DNA from: Deltaproteobacteria bacterium
GTDB taxonomy: Bacteria > Desulfobacterota > Desulfobacteria > Desulfobacterales > JAUVGT01
Direction: 5' to 3'
Length of the DNA: 24,609 nt
Assembly (NCBI GenBank): GCA_030593645.1
Contig: JAUVGT010000012.1
Location: 1-24,609, forward strand
The translations under genes were made by a program, and so were the position numbers. Positions 7,337 through 15,062 of this stretch are shown here, in pieces. Below the pieces are notes generated by a model. It saw nothing but the letters and a program-made list of their open reading frames with translations, was not told the origin of the DNA and searched no databases. Each line of letters opens with the position of its first letter. Within the stretch, counting starts at the first letter, position 1.

Positions 7337-8122
7337 ATGAAAGAATCAATCGTTTTATTATTTGTATTACTTTTATCAGTCACCACAGTTCACGCAAAAG
7401 AAGTCACAATCTTTGTGGAAAACTTTACACCATATAATTATATAGATGAAAACAACCGTCTCACGGGTCCGGCTTCTGAAATTGTCAGCAAACTCATTGA
7501 AACAATTCAGGCGGATGTAGAAATAAAATCGAATATTCCGTGGTCAAGATGTATGGAAGCCATTGACCAAGGGATATTTACCGGAATTAAAATCGGCACG
7601 CCTGTCGCTGTATTTTCAATGATGAGAATACCCCCCAGAGAAAAAATTTATAAATGGGTTGGCCCGCTGGTTCCATTTGAAATGGGTTTTTATGTCACAA
7701 ACCCAAAAATATTCATAAAAAACCCTGATAATTTTGAAAAAAATCTGGAATACGTCCGAAGCCACCCGGAATGGATTATTGGTATTTCTGCTAAAAACGC
7801 TGCGGGTTATAAAATTCTTACCAAACATAACATTCCGGACAAACAATTTTACGATATGTCAAAGGGTGGGGCTGGAGGAAGAATGCTGTTTTCAAACCGT
7901 ATTAATCTCTGGTGTGTCGATAAGGCAGCCGGATATCATATGGCAAAAATTTCAGATCTCGATGTAACAAAAATGAGATGGCTATTTACAGTAAATAAAA
8001 AAGCGCTGTATATCGCATTTAGCCTGAACACGCCGGATGAACTTATCAGCAAGTGGCAAAACGGCCTGGACAGTATTGAAATCGAAAGAAATGTAATACT
8101 CACACAATATGGCTTAAAATAG
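7337..8122 (+). CDS. Periplasmic substrate-binding protein (SBP_bac_3-like)
   Basis: The ATG at 7337 has AGGAAG (7325-7330) 6 bp upstream, giving 261 residues; the frame extends upstream to a TTG at 7259 but without support. Residues 1-20 are a Sec signal peptide ending VHA before KE. The mature protein resembles the amino-acid-type family-3 binding proteins: FTPYNYIDENNRLTGPASEIV near residue 30, WSRCMEAIDQG near 68, and a Y/F-rich middle domain. It is shorter and more divergent than true amino-acid receptors. No permease or ATPase gene is adjacent. Such orphan binding proteins are common in Desulfobacterota and may feed a distant transporter or a sensor. Ligand unknown. Confidence 0.82.
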   Translation: MKESIVLLFVLLLSVTTVHAKEVTIFVENFTPYNYIDENNRLTGPASEIVSKLIETIQADVEIKSNIPWSRCMEAIDQGIFTGIKIGTPVAVFSMMRIPPREKIYKWVGPLVPFEMGFYVTNPKIFIKNPDNFEKNLEYVRSHPEWIIGISAKNAAGYKILTKHNIPDKQFYDMSKGGAGGRMLFSNRINLWCVDKAAGYHMAKISDLDVTKMRWLFTVNKKALYIAFSLNTPDELISKWQNGLDSIEIERNVILTQYGLK

Positions 8123-8186
8123 GATTCGGCATTCAGAGTTTTTCATTCGTTTTTATATGATCAGACTGAGCGAAGCGACATCGTTA

Positions 8187-8312
8187 TTCGATCAGCCTTC
8201 GCCAAGGCTATGGCCTGACAAGCGTTCGATATTGGGCGTTCGATCCACCGCCGCTAAAGCTATGGCGGACAAGTGTTCGACCCTCCGTCGCCGAGTCTAT
8301 GGCGGACAAGCG
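8187..8312. repeat. Family-3 tandem repeat, three ~37-bp units
   Basis: Units lie at 8187-8224, 8239-8275 and 8276-8312, with a 14-bp partial unit (TTCGATATTGGGCG) between the first two. Each reads roughly TTCGATC-CGCC-GTCGCCAAGG-CTATGGCGG-ACAAGCG, and CCGCC and GGCGG within a unit can pair as a hairpin. A single further copy is at 19350-19386. The array fills the space between two convergent gene ends. Confidence 0.8.
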
Positions 8313-8325
8313 TTCACGTTTTTCA

Positions 8326-8667
8326 TTATTTCGGAACCCACAACACCATCCGCGGTTTTTTGGTCATTTCTTTTGCCAGCTCTTCAATCGGGCCATAGGT
8401 CATACAACCGGACATGCAATGTGTGACACAGGCGGGTTTGAGACCCTTTTTGGTACGCGGTTTACACAATACACACAATTCGGTTGGGAATGGCAGATAT
8501 GTGAGATAGGCTTTGTCGTTGGGGAGCTGTTGAACAATTTCATTGACCCGGATTCCACCCATGCCCGCCGGCCATTGATATTCCTGGGCGCAGGCTATCT
8601 GGCATGTATAACAGCCTGTACAGTATTCATAGTCGATCAGAAGGCCATATTCATGTTTTTTAGCCAT
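8326..8667 (-). CDS. Ferredoxin-type iron-sulfur subunit of the Mo/W oxidoreductase
   Basis: This 113-residue protein carries two [4Fe-4S] cluster motifs: C16-x2-C19-x2-C22-x3-C26 and C65-x2-C68-x11-C80-x3-C84, with an extra C88. It resembles the electron-transfer subunits of DMSO-reductase-family enzymes but is a minimal two-cluster version; DmsB-type subunits are about 200 residues with four clusters. It has no signal peptide, so it is cytoplasmic. Its ATG lies inside the end of the catalytic-subunit gene (8-bp overlap), preceded by a strong AGGAGGTG, so the two are translationally coupled and surely form one complex. It would pass electrons between the Mo/W site and a soluble carrier. Confidence 0.93.
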   Translation of the reverse strand: MAKKHEYGLLIDYEYCTGCYTCQIACAQEYQWPAGMGGIRVNEIVQQLPNDKAYLTYLPFPTELCVLCKPRTKKGLKPACVTHCMSGCMTYGPIEELAKEMTKKPRMVLWVPK

Positions 8668-11110
8668 GGGTCACCTCCTCGGGAGTGTATTTATAGATCC
8701 TGCACATCAGGTGTTTGATGGGAGCACCCATGCCGTCTTTACCCTGATGCCCCATGGGAATCAATAGATTGATATTCGATTCAAACGCGCCGAATAAACT
8801 GGGTTCCGCTGCTTCCTTTTCCGGAAACCACCAGCCATGGGCGGCCATGATCATCCAGGTCGGCACCACCGGTGTGATTTTAGCCTTGAATTTCACGCGT
8901 CCCATCCAGTTCTCGATCCAAATCCATTCTCCATGACCGATTCCGTGCGCTTTTGCTGTTTTGGGATGGATTTCTACTATCGGGTCCGGATCGATGTCTC
9001 GAAGCCAGGGTATATTCCGGTGCTCTGAATGAAAGAACGCCGGAGAACGTCTTCCTGTGGATAAAATCAGGGGATACTCTTTTGCCAGATCCGGCCGGCT
9101 CACCGGTGTAAACGGCGGCTCTTCATGATGGGGTAGAGGTTCCAGATCCCATTCTTCCCGAAGTGTGGCCCAAAGTTCGAATAATCCGGTGGGGGTTCGA
9201 AAACCCGGTTTTTTATCCGGTCTTAACAGTCCTTTTTCATGGCGCAAATAGGGACAACTGGAACTTCCCTCCGGGGGATAGGCCCACCCTTTTTTCTGGA
9301 GTTCCTTAAAGCTCATACCGGACGGCTTAAGGATATCATCAAATAGATCATGAAGGCTTTCAAATTTGAATTCCGGATCAAATCTTCTGGCCAGCTCAAA
9401 ATTAATTTCTGCGTCTGAAAGACATTCATCCGTTGTCATGGCCTTATTGATACTCTGAAGAGGTACCCACCAACTCCGAAAACTGTCTTTTTCAAGAAAA
9501 GTACCCGTGGGTAGAACCACATCCGCGTATTGCGTGGTCGGTGTGTGAAACACATCTACCGCGACAATAAAATCGAGTTTTTTAAATGCTTCGCGCCATT
9601 TCTTGGGATCCATACCCAGGCCCTGCATAATACCGGCAGTCTGGAGCCACAAACCTTTAATAGGATATGGTTTACCGGTAAAGATCTGTTCAAAGACCAT
9701 GTCGGTCTGACTGCGCCAGTAGAATTTGTTTAGTGGCATGCACTGGTCCTTACCGATACGGGGTTTATCCAGCTCTTCACTCCTAAGTCGGATAGCCCCC
9801 TTGCTTCCGGGAAGCGCGTAGGGAGCCACATCAAATGCAAGGCGGGCGGTAACATTCCCTCCCGGTACATCCAAATTTCCCGTCAAGGCCCAAAGGCATG
9901 AAATTGCCTGAACCAGAGGTGTCAAAGCGGGAGTCATATCCACAGCCACTCCCCAGTGGATGGAAGCCGGTTTGCTCCTGGCATAAAATCCGGCCGCTCT
10001 TACAATATCATCGGCAGGAACACCGGTTATTTTTTCCACTTCGTCCGGCGGATATTTGTCCGCTTCATCCTTAAAGGCATCCCATACGGTATGGCATTCT
10101 GTTTCCTTTCCATCGGCAAGCCAGATCTTACATTGGCCTGAAATCATGGGAGAAATGTCTTGTGATTCGCATGCGACCGCTGTGGTGTCCCAGATCACAG
10201 CTTTTTCACGCTTTGAATCCCACACTACATAATTGGCTGAAGAACCCTCAACAGACACATCACTTTCACGCAGAAGCTTGCCGGTATCCTTTCGAACCAA
10301 ATGAGCACCATTGGTCCATCTTTCTAGGAATTCGTGATCGTAAAGGTCTTCGTTAATAATGACATTCAAAAAACCCATTGCAAGAGCGGAATCCGTTCCC
10401 GGCCTTAACTGCAGCCAGTGCTTGGCCCGGGAAGCAAAAAAGGACAACCGTGGATCAATACATATTATTTTTGTCCCCTTTTTCATAAGATCAATGATCC
10501 AGTGCCCAAAAAGATTGTCCGGACAGGTGGCATGGATATTATATCCCCAGATAATCATACATTCCGGTTTTTCATACCTGGGATCATCATACCGGTCAGG
10601 CCACCATTGCCCGGCATCAAATACAGAGTAATCGCCCTGAACGGTGTCCACCGCCGCCAGCCTCGGCCCGTAACAGGCATTACCGGTCAGGGCAAACATA
10701 ACATTCGGACTATCAAAAGCATAAGCCAGCATACAGATCCACGGGTAAATATCCCGTCCGGTGCCTGCGGCAAAAACCATACTTTCCGGACCATGCGTTT
10801 CCCGGATATTGTTCATTTTCCTTTCAATCAGATCAAATGCCTCTTCCCAGGACATCCTTTCCCATTTTCCCTCACCGCGTTCACCGACTCGTTTGAGGGG
10901 ATGATGTAACCGGTCCGGATGGTTCGCGTACTGCGTCATTGATAGTGCCCGGGCACAAAGCCGCCCGTGATTCCAGGGATGACTCGGATCTCCTTCCAGC
11001 TTGACCAGTTTCCCATCCCGGATATGCGCCAGAACACCGCATCCGCCATGGCAGCCCGGACCTGCAGACCAGGTTGTGGTCGGTACGATTTTTGTTCGTG
11101 ATTTCCCCAT
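8660..11110 (-). CDS. Cytoplasmic molybdopterin (Mo/W bis-MGD) oxidoreductase, catalytic subunit
   Basis: This is an 816-residue protein if started at the ATG ending at 11110, where GGAG lies 6 bp upstream; an ATG at 11122 would add four residues but has a poorer ribosome-binding site. It belongs to the DMSO-reductase superfamily: an N-terminal iron-sulfur region, WERMSWEEAFDLI, GTDSALAMGFLNVIINE, ALTGNLDVPGGN, TQYADVVLPTG and a C-terminal cofactor-binding domain with STGRRSPAFFHSEHRN. C146 (TGNACYGPR) is the likely metal ligand. The usual CxxCxxxC...C motif is incomplete: C20, C24 and C52 are present, but the first position is G17. There is no Tat signal, unlike most exported relatives. Overall likeness is to the acetylene hydratase/transhydroxylase/thiosulfate reductase side of the family. 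The substrate is not predictable. The linked GntR regulator hints at an organic-acid or aromatic compound. Confidence 0.93.
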   Translation of the reverse strand: MGKSRTKIVPTTTWSAGPGCHGGCGVLAHIRDGKLVKLEGDPSHPWNHGRLCARALSMTQYANHPDRLHHPLKRVGERGEGKWERMSWEEAFDLIERKMNNIRETHGPESMVFAAGTGRDIYPWICMLAYAFDSPNVMFALTGNACYGPRLAAVDTVQGDYSVFDAGQWWPDRYDDPRYEKPECMIIWGYNIHATCPDNLFGHWIIDLMKKGTKIICIDPRLSFFASRAKHWLQLRPGTDSALAMGFLNVIINEDLYDHEFLERWTNGAHLVRKDTGKLLRESDVSVEGSSANYVVWDSKREKAVIWDTTAVACESQDISPMISGQCKIWLADGKETECHTVWDAFKDEADKYPPDEVEKITGVPADDIVRAAGFYARSKPASIHWGVAVDMTPALTPLVQAISCLWALTGNLDVPGGNVTARLAFDVAPYALPGSKGAIRLRSEELDKPRIGKDQCMPLNKFYWRSQTDMVFEQIFTGKPYPIKGLWLQTAGIMQGLGMDPKKWREAFKKLDFIVAVDVFHTPTTQYADVVLPTGTFLEKDSFRSWWVPLQSINKAMTTDECLSDAEINFELARRFDPEFKFESLHDLFDDILKPSGMSFKELQKKGWAYPPEGSSSCPYLRHEKGLLRPDKKPGFRTPTGLFELWATLREEWDLEPLPHHEEPPFTPVSRPDLAKEYPLILSTGRRSPAFFHSEHRNIPWLRDIDPDPIVEIHPKTAKAHGIGHGEWIWIENWMGRVKFKAKITPVVPTWMIMAAHGWWFPEKEAAEPSLFGAFESNINLLIPMGHQGKDGMGAPIKHLMCRIYKYTPEEVTHG

Positions 11111-11198
11111 TTGATACTCCATCTCATTTTAAAATTTGAGCAATAGTCTACAGTCGATCCATTTCAATAGATATGCAATTATTAAATAGTAAGTTTTG

Positions 11199-11227
11199 AT
11201 TATTTGGTCTGACCACAGGACTAACAA
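11199..11227 (-). promoter_or_regulatory. Promoter of the oxidoreductase operon
   Basis: Read on the minus strand: -35 TTGTTA (11222-11227), a 17-bp spacer and -10 AATAAT (11199-11204). The GntR operator palindrome fills the spacer next to the -10 hexamer, the right place to block RNA polymerase. Confidence 0.6.
11205..11215. promoter_or_regulatory. GntR/FadR-type operator, site 1
   Basis: The perfect 11-bp palindrome TGGTCTGACCA fits the TnGTnnnACnA half-site pattern known for FadR-subfamily GntR regulators. The same 11 bp occurs at 11526-11536 in front of the regulator's own gene. Confidence 0.75.
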
Positions 11228-11277
11228 CTTTAGGATAGGGTGTCAATATTTATTTTAGTCTGTTAAATCAACACTAA

Positions 11278-11456
11278 GGGTTCGCGCAAATATAACTTTA
11301 CATTTTATGCATCCCGGATTCAGGCCATCTTTGCCCGATCCTCAGCTCCAAATTCCTCGGAATAGCTTGCTATTCCTGCGGTTTTGCAGCCTCAGATCGA
11401 ACAAATCTGACCCCACTCCGAGCGCCTGTAATGTAAACTTATTTTCGCGCGAACCC
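11278..11456. repeat. Family-2 inverted-repeat element (copy 2)
   Basis: This 179-bp element begins GGGTTCGCGCAAATATAAC and ends TTTTCGCGCGAACCC, flanked by TAA on both sides (11275-11277 and 11457-11459). The apex hairpin is GGAATAGCTTGCTATTCC, with the same CTTG loop as copy 1 but a different stem. It lies between the divergent oxidoreductase operon and its regulator, outside both promoters. Confidence 0.85.
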
Positions 11457-11464
11457 TAATCCAT

Positions 11465-11491
11465 TTGACAATATGAACCGTATGATATAAT
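11465..11491 (+). promoter_or_regulatory. Promoter of the GntR regulator gene
   Basis: TTGACA (11465-11470) and TATAAT (11486-11491) are both perfect hexamers, but the spacer is 15 bp, shorter than optimal. The operator at 11526-11536 lies about 35 bp past the -10, in the early transcribed region. Confidence 0.6.
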
Positions 11492-11525
11492 CCAAGAACA
11501 ACCCCTATGGAGGTTATAATTGTTA

Positions 11526-11536
11526 TGGTCTGACCA
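11526..11536. promoter_or_regulatory. GntR/FadR-type operator, site 2 (autoregulation)
   Basis: TGGTCTGACCA here is identical to site 1. It sits between the regulator's promoter and its start codon, so binding would block its own transcription. Confidence 0.75.
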
Positions 11537-11569
11537 GTATTGTCAAATGATGGGAAAAATATGTGATAA

Positions 11570-12277
11570 ATGAAACAGATTTATTCAGCCATAAAGCCGC
11601 TAAAGGTTTCTGATGAGATTGTCCGCCACATCAAGTCATTGATTAAACAGGGCAAACTTCATCCCGGAGATAAGTTCCCTGCGGAACGAATCCTTTCCAA
11701 CATGCTTGGGGTCGGACGTTCCACGTTACGGGAAGCGATGAAGACCCTTTCAATCCTTGGATTTATTGAAATCAGGGAGAGACAGGGGGCATATGTGAGA
11801 AATCTTGGTGCTTCAATGATACCCGATTCCTTCGCACAAATAATGGATGAAGACCATACCAGAATCAAAGACCTGTATGAGCTCCGAAAAGACCTTGAAA
11901 TGGGATCGTCATATATGGCGGCAAAGGCACGCAAGATTAATGATTTAAAATTAATGGAAAAGCTTCTAGTCAGGCTGGATAAACAAGTACAGAAACCCCG
12001 CCTGGGGATCGAAGAAGATATCGGGTTTCACCTGGCAATTGCCCGGGCCACCGGCAATATTCTCCGTGTTCATGTTCTGGAAAGCCTGTTTGACCGCTAC
12101 GGTCATTATATTGATATCGCCCGCCAGCCCCTGCTGAAGGAACCCAAACACAATCAAACCGTATGCACACACCATTGGAAAATTTTTCACAGTATCGAGC
12201 AAAAACAGCCGGAGCAGGCCAGAGAAGCGATGAACAACCATCTCTCCTGGATTGAAAAAAAGTGGAAAAATCATTAA
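11570..12277 (+). CDS. GntR-family regulator, FadR subfamily (FCD domain)
   Basis: This is a 235-residue DNA-binding protein. Residues ~13-78 form the winged helix-turn-helix: HPGDKFPAERILS, then GVGRSTLREAMKTL as recognition helix and a wing ending QGAYV. Residues ~100-230 form an all-helical FCD ligand domain. The metal/ligand residues of the FCD pocket are present: D150 with H154 (DIGFH), H202 and H224 (NNHL). FCD proteins usually bind organic acids, often through a bound metal ion, and act as repressors released by ligand. It is divergent from the Mo/W oxidoreductase operon and the same palindrome precedes both, so it very likely controls that operon and itself. The start is the first ATG after in-frame TGA-TAA; no strong ribosome-binding site is seen. 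Confidence 0.93.
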   Translation: MKQIYSAIKPLKVSDEIVRHIKSLIKQGKLHPGDKFPAERILSNMLGVGRSTLREAMKTLSILGFIEIRERQGAYVRNLGASMIPDSFAQIMDEDHTRIKDLYELRKDLEMGSSYMAAKARKINDLKLMEKLLVRLDKQVQKPRLGIEEDIGFHLAIARATGNILRVHVLESLFDRYGHYIDIARQPLLKEPKHNQTVCTHHWKIFHSIEQKQPEQAREAMNNHLSWIEKKWKNH

Positions 12278-12588
12278 GGAGCCTGATTGTTAAAATATAA
12301 CAAATATTTAACATTTTCCCATAAACTATGAACTTTTTTTCATATTTCCGGGGTATATATTAAAATTCTTAATAGTTCGCAAACACTCAAAACAATACCT
12401 AATTTATCTCAACCCACTGTAATATCAGTCGATCCTATTTTCTTTACTGATTTGGCCCGAATATTGCTAATTTAACTCTAGGCACCAGGCAGTATATTAT
12501 ATACATATATGTTCACCAATATAGATCCGAGATGAAAAAAGCTGCAATTCAAATTATGGAATCTTCTAACAAAATCAGGGATAAACGT
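12278..12588. other. AT-rich intergenic region after the regulator
   Basis: No gene or clear terminator is seen. A short palindrome, TGTTAAAATATAACA, lies at about 12288-12302, just after the regulator stop. The remainder is AT-rich and must hold the promoter for the small protein that follows. Confidence 0.45.
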
Positions 12589-12771
12589 ATGGATATTGTA
12601 CGTGATAACGGTGGTAGACGAATCGGGTCTGAAAGACGCATAATCAGTTGTGATGAATATCATCATGATCGGCGTTCCGGAATGGACCGCCGAAGCGGCA
12701 AAGACAGGAGAAAAAAACGCTACCATCAAAATATTGATAATGATAATAATATGTTCGAGGACATGACATAA
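12589..12771 (+). CDS. Small Arg-rich protein with DRRSG repeats
   Basis: This is a 60-residue protein if started at the ATG at 12589, where AGGG lies 8 bp upstream; the frame is open to an ATG at 12532 (79 residues) without a ribosome-binding site. The middle holds a degenerate repeat of Arg-Arg pairs: GGRRIGSERR, then DRRSGMDRRSGKDRRKK. The C-terminus is acidic (NIDNDNNMFEDM). No signal peptide or membrane segment is seen. Similar RR-S-G-x-D-RR stretches occur in small uncharacterised proteins and in linkers of other proteins in this phylum, as I recall. The charge pattern would suit nucleic-acid binding, but that is a guess. It is probably a real gene because of the ordered repeats. Confidence 0.6.
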   Translation: MDIVRDNGGRRIGSERRIISCDEYHHDRRSGMDRRSGKDRRKKRYHQNIDNDNNMFEDMT

Positions 12772-13070
12772 ACGTGTAAATATAGATTCAGTTAACGGAT
12801 AAGTCGTCTCAATTCAAAACCAGGGCCAATGGCTCTGATCCTCGCAATAAATAATTTTTCGATCACCCCCGGCTATGCTCCATAACCCGCACCGCAATCA
12901 AAGTCACGGTTTTCTGTATCATTTTCTTGACCCGGATTCTCTTTTAGGGCATATTATCACGCCGGTTGACTCCTTAAACAATTAGAACCTGAGTATAGGT
13001 GTTTTACAACTTTTAAGGATTTATATCATGAATGAATAATAATTTAATCGAAGGAATAACAATATAGCCC
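12772..13070. other. Intergenic region upstream of the EamA transporter
   Basis: No ORF or strong hairpin is seen. A TTGACT word (12966-12971) has no -10 at suitable spacing. AAGGA at about 13051-13055 lies 15 bp from the next start codon, further than ideal. Confidence 0.4.
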
Positions 13071-13952
13071 ATGCCGATTACCGCAAAAATTTCACTCATC
13101 ATTGCCTGTTTTTTCTGGGCGATCTCTTTTATAGCCACCAAAGTGGCCGTTGAAAGTGTTCCGCCGCTTACGGTTGTTGCCCTCCGTCTCCTGGTTTCCT
13201 CGGTATGTTTTCTTGCCTGGTTCGCAGTGAAGAAAAAAAAGATTTCATATCAAGGTTTCAAATGGCTCAGCTGGCTTTTTGTTCTCAGCCTTTTCGGCAC
13301 AGGTCTCCATTACAGCCTTCAGACCATTGGCCTGAATTATACTCAGGCAGCCAATGCGTCCATCTATGCTGTGACCGGACCCATATCAATAACCATTATT
13401 GCAGCCTTGTTCCTCGGAGAAAAAATAACCTTTAAAAAAGGAGCCGGTATCATATGCGCCGTGATCGGTGTCTTGATTGTTATGGGGATTGATACTGTAT
13501 TGGCGTTTGAATTAAAGGGAAATCTGCTGGGTGACCTGCTTGTCTTTACAAGTATCTTTATGTGGGGTATTTTTACGGTGATGGGAAAAGATATGCTCAC
13601 CAAAATGGATACTTTGGAACTCATTGCGATCGTTACCTTTATCGGCACTGTCTACATGATACCCGTCGGTCTGATTGAGATGACATTATATTCCATTTCC
13701 ATTTCCGCCATTCCGTTAAACGCCTGGATAGCCATCATCTTTTTGGGGGTTACCTGTTCGTTCCTGTCAACCCTGTTCTATTTTTTTGCTCTTGAAAAAA
13801 CAGAATCCCAGAAAGTGGGTGTATATCTTTACACGGTTCCGCCAATGACATATATCATCGCGGCTTTTTACCTTGGAGAATCCATCAGTATCAGTCTGCT
13901 TATCGGGTCGATTATTGTTTTTGCGGGAGTTTATCTTACTGAAAAGGGGTGA
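13071..13952 (+). CDS. EamA/DMT-family membrane transporter
   Basis: This 293-residue, highly hydrophobic protein has about ten membrane helices arranged as two EamA repeats (about residues 5-137 and 150-290). Typical features are ACFFWAISFIATKVA at the start, a glycine-rich GTGLHYSLQTIGLNYT near residue 80, ALFLGEKITFKKGAGIICAVIGVLIV at the end of the first repeat and AAFYLGESISISLLIGSIIVFAGVYL at the end of the second. The family exports or imports amino acids, nucleotides or other small metabolites; members this general cannot be assigned a substrate. The start ATG follows an in-frame TAG two codons upstream. It appears monocistronic and converges on the flavin reductase-like gene. Confidence 0.92.
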   Translation: MPITAKISLIIACFFWAISFIATKVAVESVPPLTVVALRLLVSSVCFLAWFAVKKKKISYQGFKWLSWLFVLSLFGTGLHYSLQTIGLNYTQAANASIYAVTGPISITIIAALFLGEKITFKKGAGIICAVIGVLIVMGIDTVLAFELKGNLLGDLLVFTSIFMWGIFTVMGKDMLTKMDTLELIAIVTFIGTVYMIPVGLIEMTLYSISISAIPLNAWIAIIFLGVTCSFLSTLFYFFALEKTESQKVGVYLYTVPPMTYIIAAFYLGESISISLLIGSIIVFAGVYLTEKG

Positions 13953-14066
13953 AGATTAAACCACATTACCCCATACACCAGGCACTTGTCAGGTGAGGGC
14001 CATGAGAAAAAAAACACCGATGAAATCATGAACAGCAAGGGCTTCCATTGATTTCGATCAAGAAGA

Positions 14067-14573
14067 TCAATCGCCAGCATCGATTTCATAACACTCAACG
14101 ATCTCACCAAAATATAGCGTATGGTAATCTTTTTCCGGATAAATCTTTTCGAAATCTTTGGCCATAAATTTCGGATCCATTGCGCTTTTAAAAACAATTT
14201 TACACTCAAAATGAATCCCCGCAGCATCGATGATGGGGGAACGCACCTGCTTGCTGTCGACCGTTTTCAGAGCAATCTCTTTAAACTTGTCCACGTTACG
14301 GCCGGACTTCGTACCGCAGTACATTACTTTTTCATTCATGTTCGGCAATGTGACCGATACAGTGAAATCTGACGATTTTTCCATTAATTTAAAAGTATGC
14401 CTTGAGTCCCTTACCGCGACCATCAGAATCGGTCTCTGCCATACATAACCGATTGTGGCCCATCCAATTGCCATAGTATTCAGCTCATCACCATTTTTTA
14501 CGGTCAAAAATGCCCCTTTTTTGATTCGGGACATTGCTTTTTCAGCGATAGCCATGGAATCGACATTTTTCAT
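14067..14573 (-). CDS. Flavin reductase-like FMN-binding split-barrel protein
   Basis: The start is the ATG at 14573, with AGGGGG 5 bp upstream, giving 168 residues; the frame extends upstream 20 codons without support and would overlap the preceding gene. The fold is that of flavin reductase-like proteins: GAFLTVKNGDELNTMAIGWATIGYVWQRPILMVAVRDSRHT (about residues 18-58) holds the substrate/FMN loop, and DFTVSVTLPNMNEKVMYCGTKSG follows with the conserved GT-x-SGR-x-xDKF segment. Relatives in anaerobes include high-molecular-weight rubredoxin-type flavoproteins and simple NAD(P)H:flavin reductases. The last gene of a minus-strand cluster after a conserved hypothetical gene, it is probably co-transcribed with it (22-bp gap). 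Confidence 0.87.
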   Translation of the reverse strand: MKNVDSMAIAEKAMSRIKKGAFLTVKNGDELNTMAIGWATIGYVWQRPILMVAVRDSRHTFKLMEKSSDFTVSVTLPNMNEKVMYCGTKSGRNVDKFKEIALKTVDSKQVRSPIIDAAGIHFECKIVFKSAMDPKFMAKDFEKIYPEKDYHTLYFGEIVECYEIDAGD

Positions 14574-14595
14574 ATAACCCCCTGATCTTCCTATT

Positions 14596-14952
14596 TTATC
14601 GTCCCGGTACAATAATACGGGAATCTTTTTCACCTGCTTCTTTTTTCTTCATGCTTTTTATCTGTTCAATTACCTGCTGCATTGCTTTTTCCATTGCCGC
14701 CGGGTATGCCTCAAATGCCTCTTTAAGATTATTTGCCTCCAGGCCGGACTGTATCGGAAGTGGACCTTCGGGTGTCATCAGCTGAGTACTCCCGATAAAT
14801 ACCGGGATACGGCTCTTATCATCAGAACCATCCGGGTTGGCCGGTACAAACCTCCTCACGGAAGCGACTTTTAAATCCGTAAACGATTCTTCCCTGTACA
14901 AATTTTTCATATCCGGATTAAAATTAATTTCATTCTGTTTTTCATCTGGCAT
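14596..14952 (-). CDS. Conserved hypothetical cytoplasmic protein
   Basis: The start is the ATG at 14952, with AAAGGA about 10 bp upstream, giving 118 residues; 17 further upstream codons lack support. There is no signal peptide or membrane segment. The sequence begins MPDEKQNEINFNPDMKNLYREESFTDL in outline, then a small domain with IPVFIGSTQLMTPEGPLPIQ and a C-terminal amphipathic, Lys/Glu-rich helix (AMEKAMQQVIEQIKSMKKK). I recognise this as a type of short protein found across Desulfobacterota and often labelled only as cytoplasmic protein; no function is known to me. It lies between pepT and the flavin reductase-like gene on the same strand. Confidence 0.8.
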   Translation of the reverse strand: MPDEKQNEINFNPDMKNLYREESFTDLKVASVRRFVPANPDGSDDKSRIPVFIGSTQLMTPEGPLPIQSGLEANNLKEAFEAYPAAMEKAMQQVIEQIKSMKKKEAGEKDSRIIVPGR

Positions 14953-15062
14953 TTTATAATATCCTTTCTTTTTGTTATTGGGGAACCTGGTGGCGCCCCT
15001 CAATCATGCTGTAATTTTAAACTGTTTGTATAAATCATGGATCATCAAAAAGAACAACCCAT

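Noticed and set aside
8187..8312. Possible CRISPR array
   Set aside because: Units are nearly contiguous with no unique spacers of constant length, and no cas gene is present.
8157..8718. Plus-strand open frames over the ferredoxin gene
   Set aside because: They are antisense to a clear two-cluster ferredoxin gene and lie partly on family-3 repeats.
10359..10909. Plus-strand open frame of 163 codons inside the oxidoreductase gene
   Set aside because: It is antisense to conserved molybdopterin-enzyme sequence and has no motif of its own.
11507..11533. Eight-codon leader ORF (ATGGAGG start) before the GntR gene, overlapping operator site 2
   Set aside because: Its own GGAGG lies inside the ORF and no ribosome-binding site precedes it; a regulatory peptide cannot be supported.
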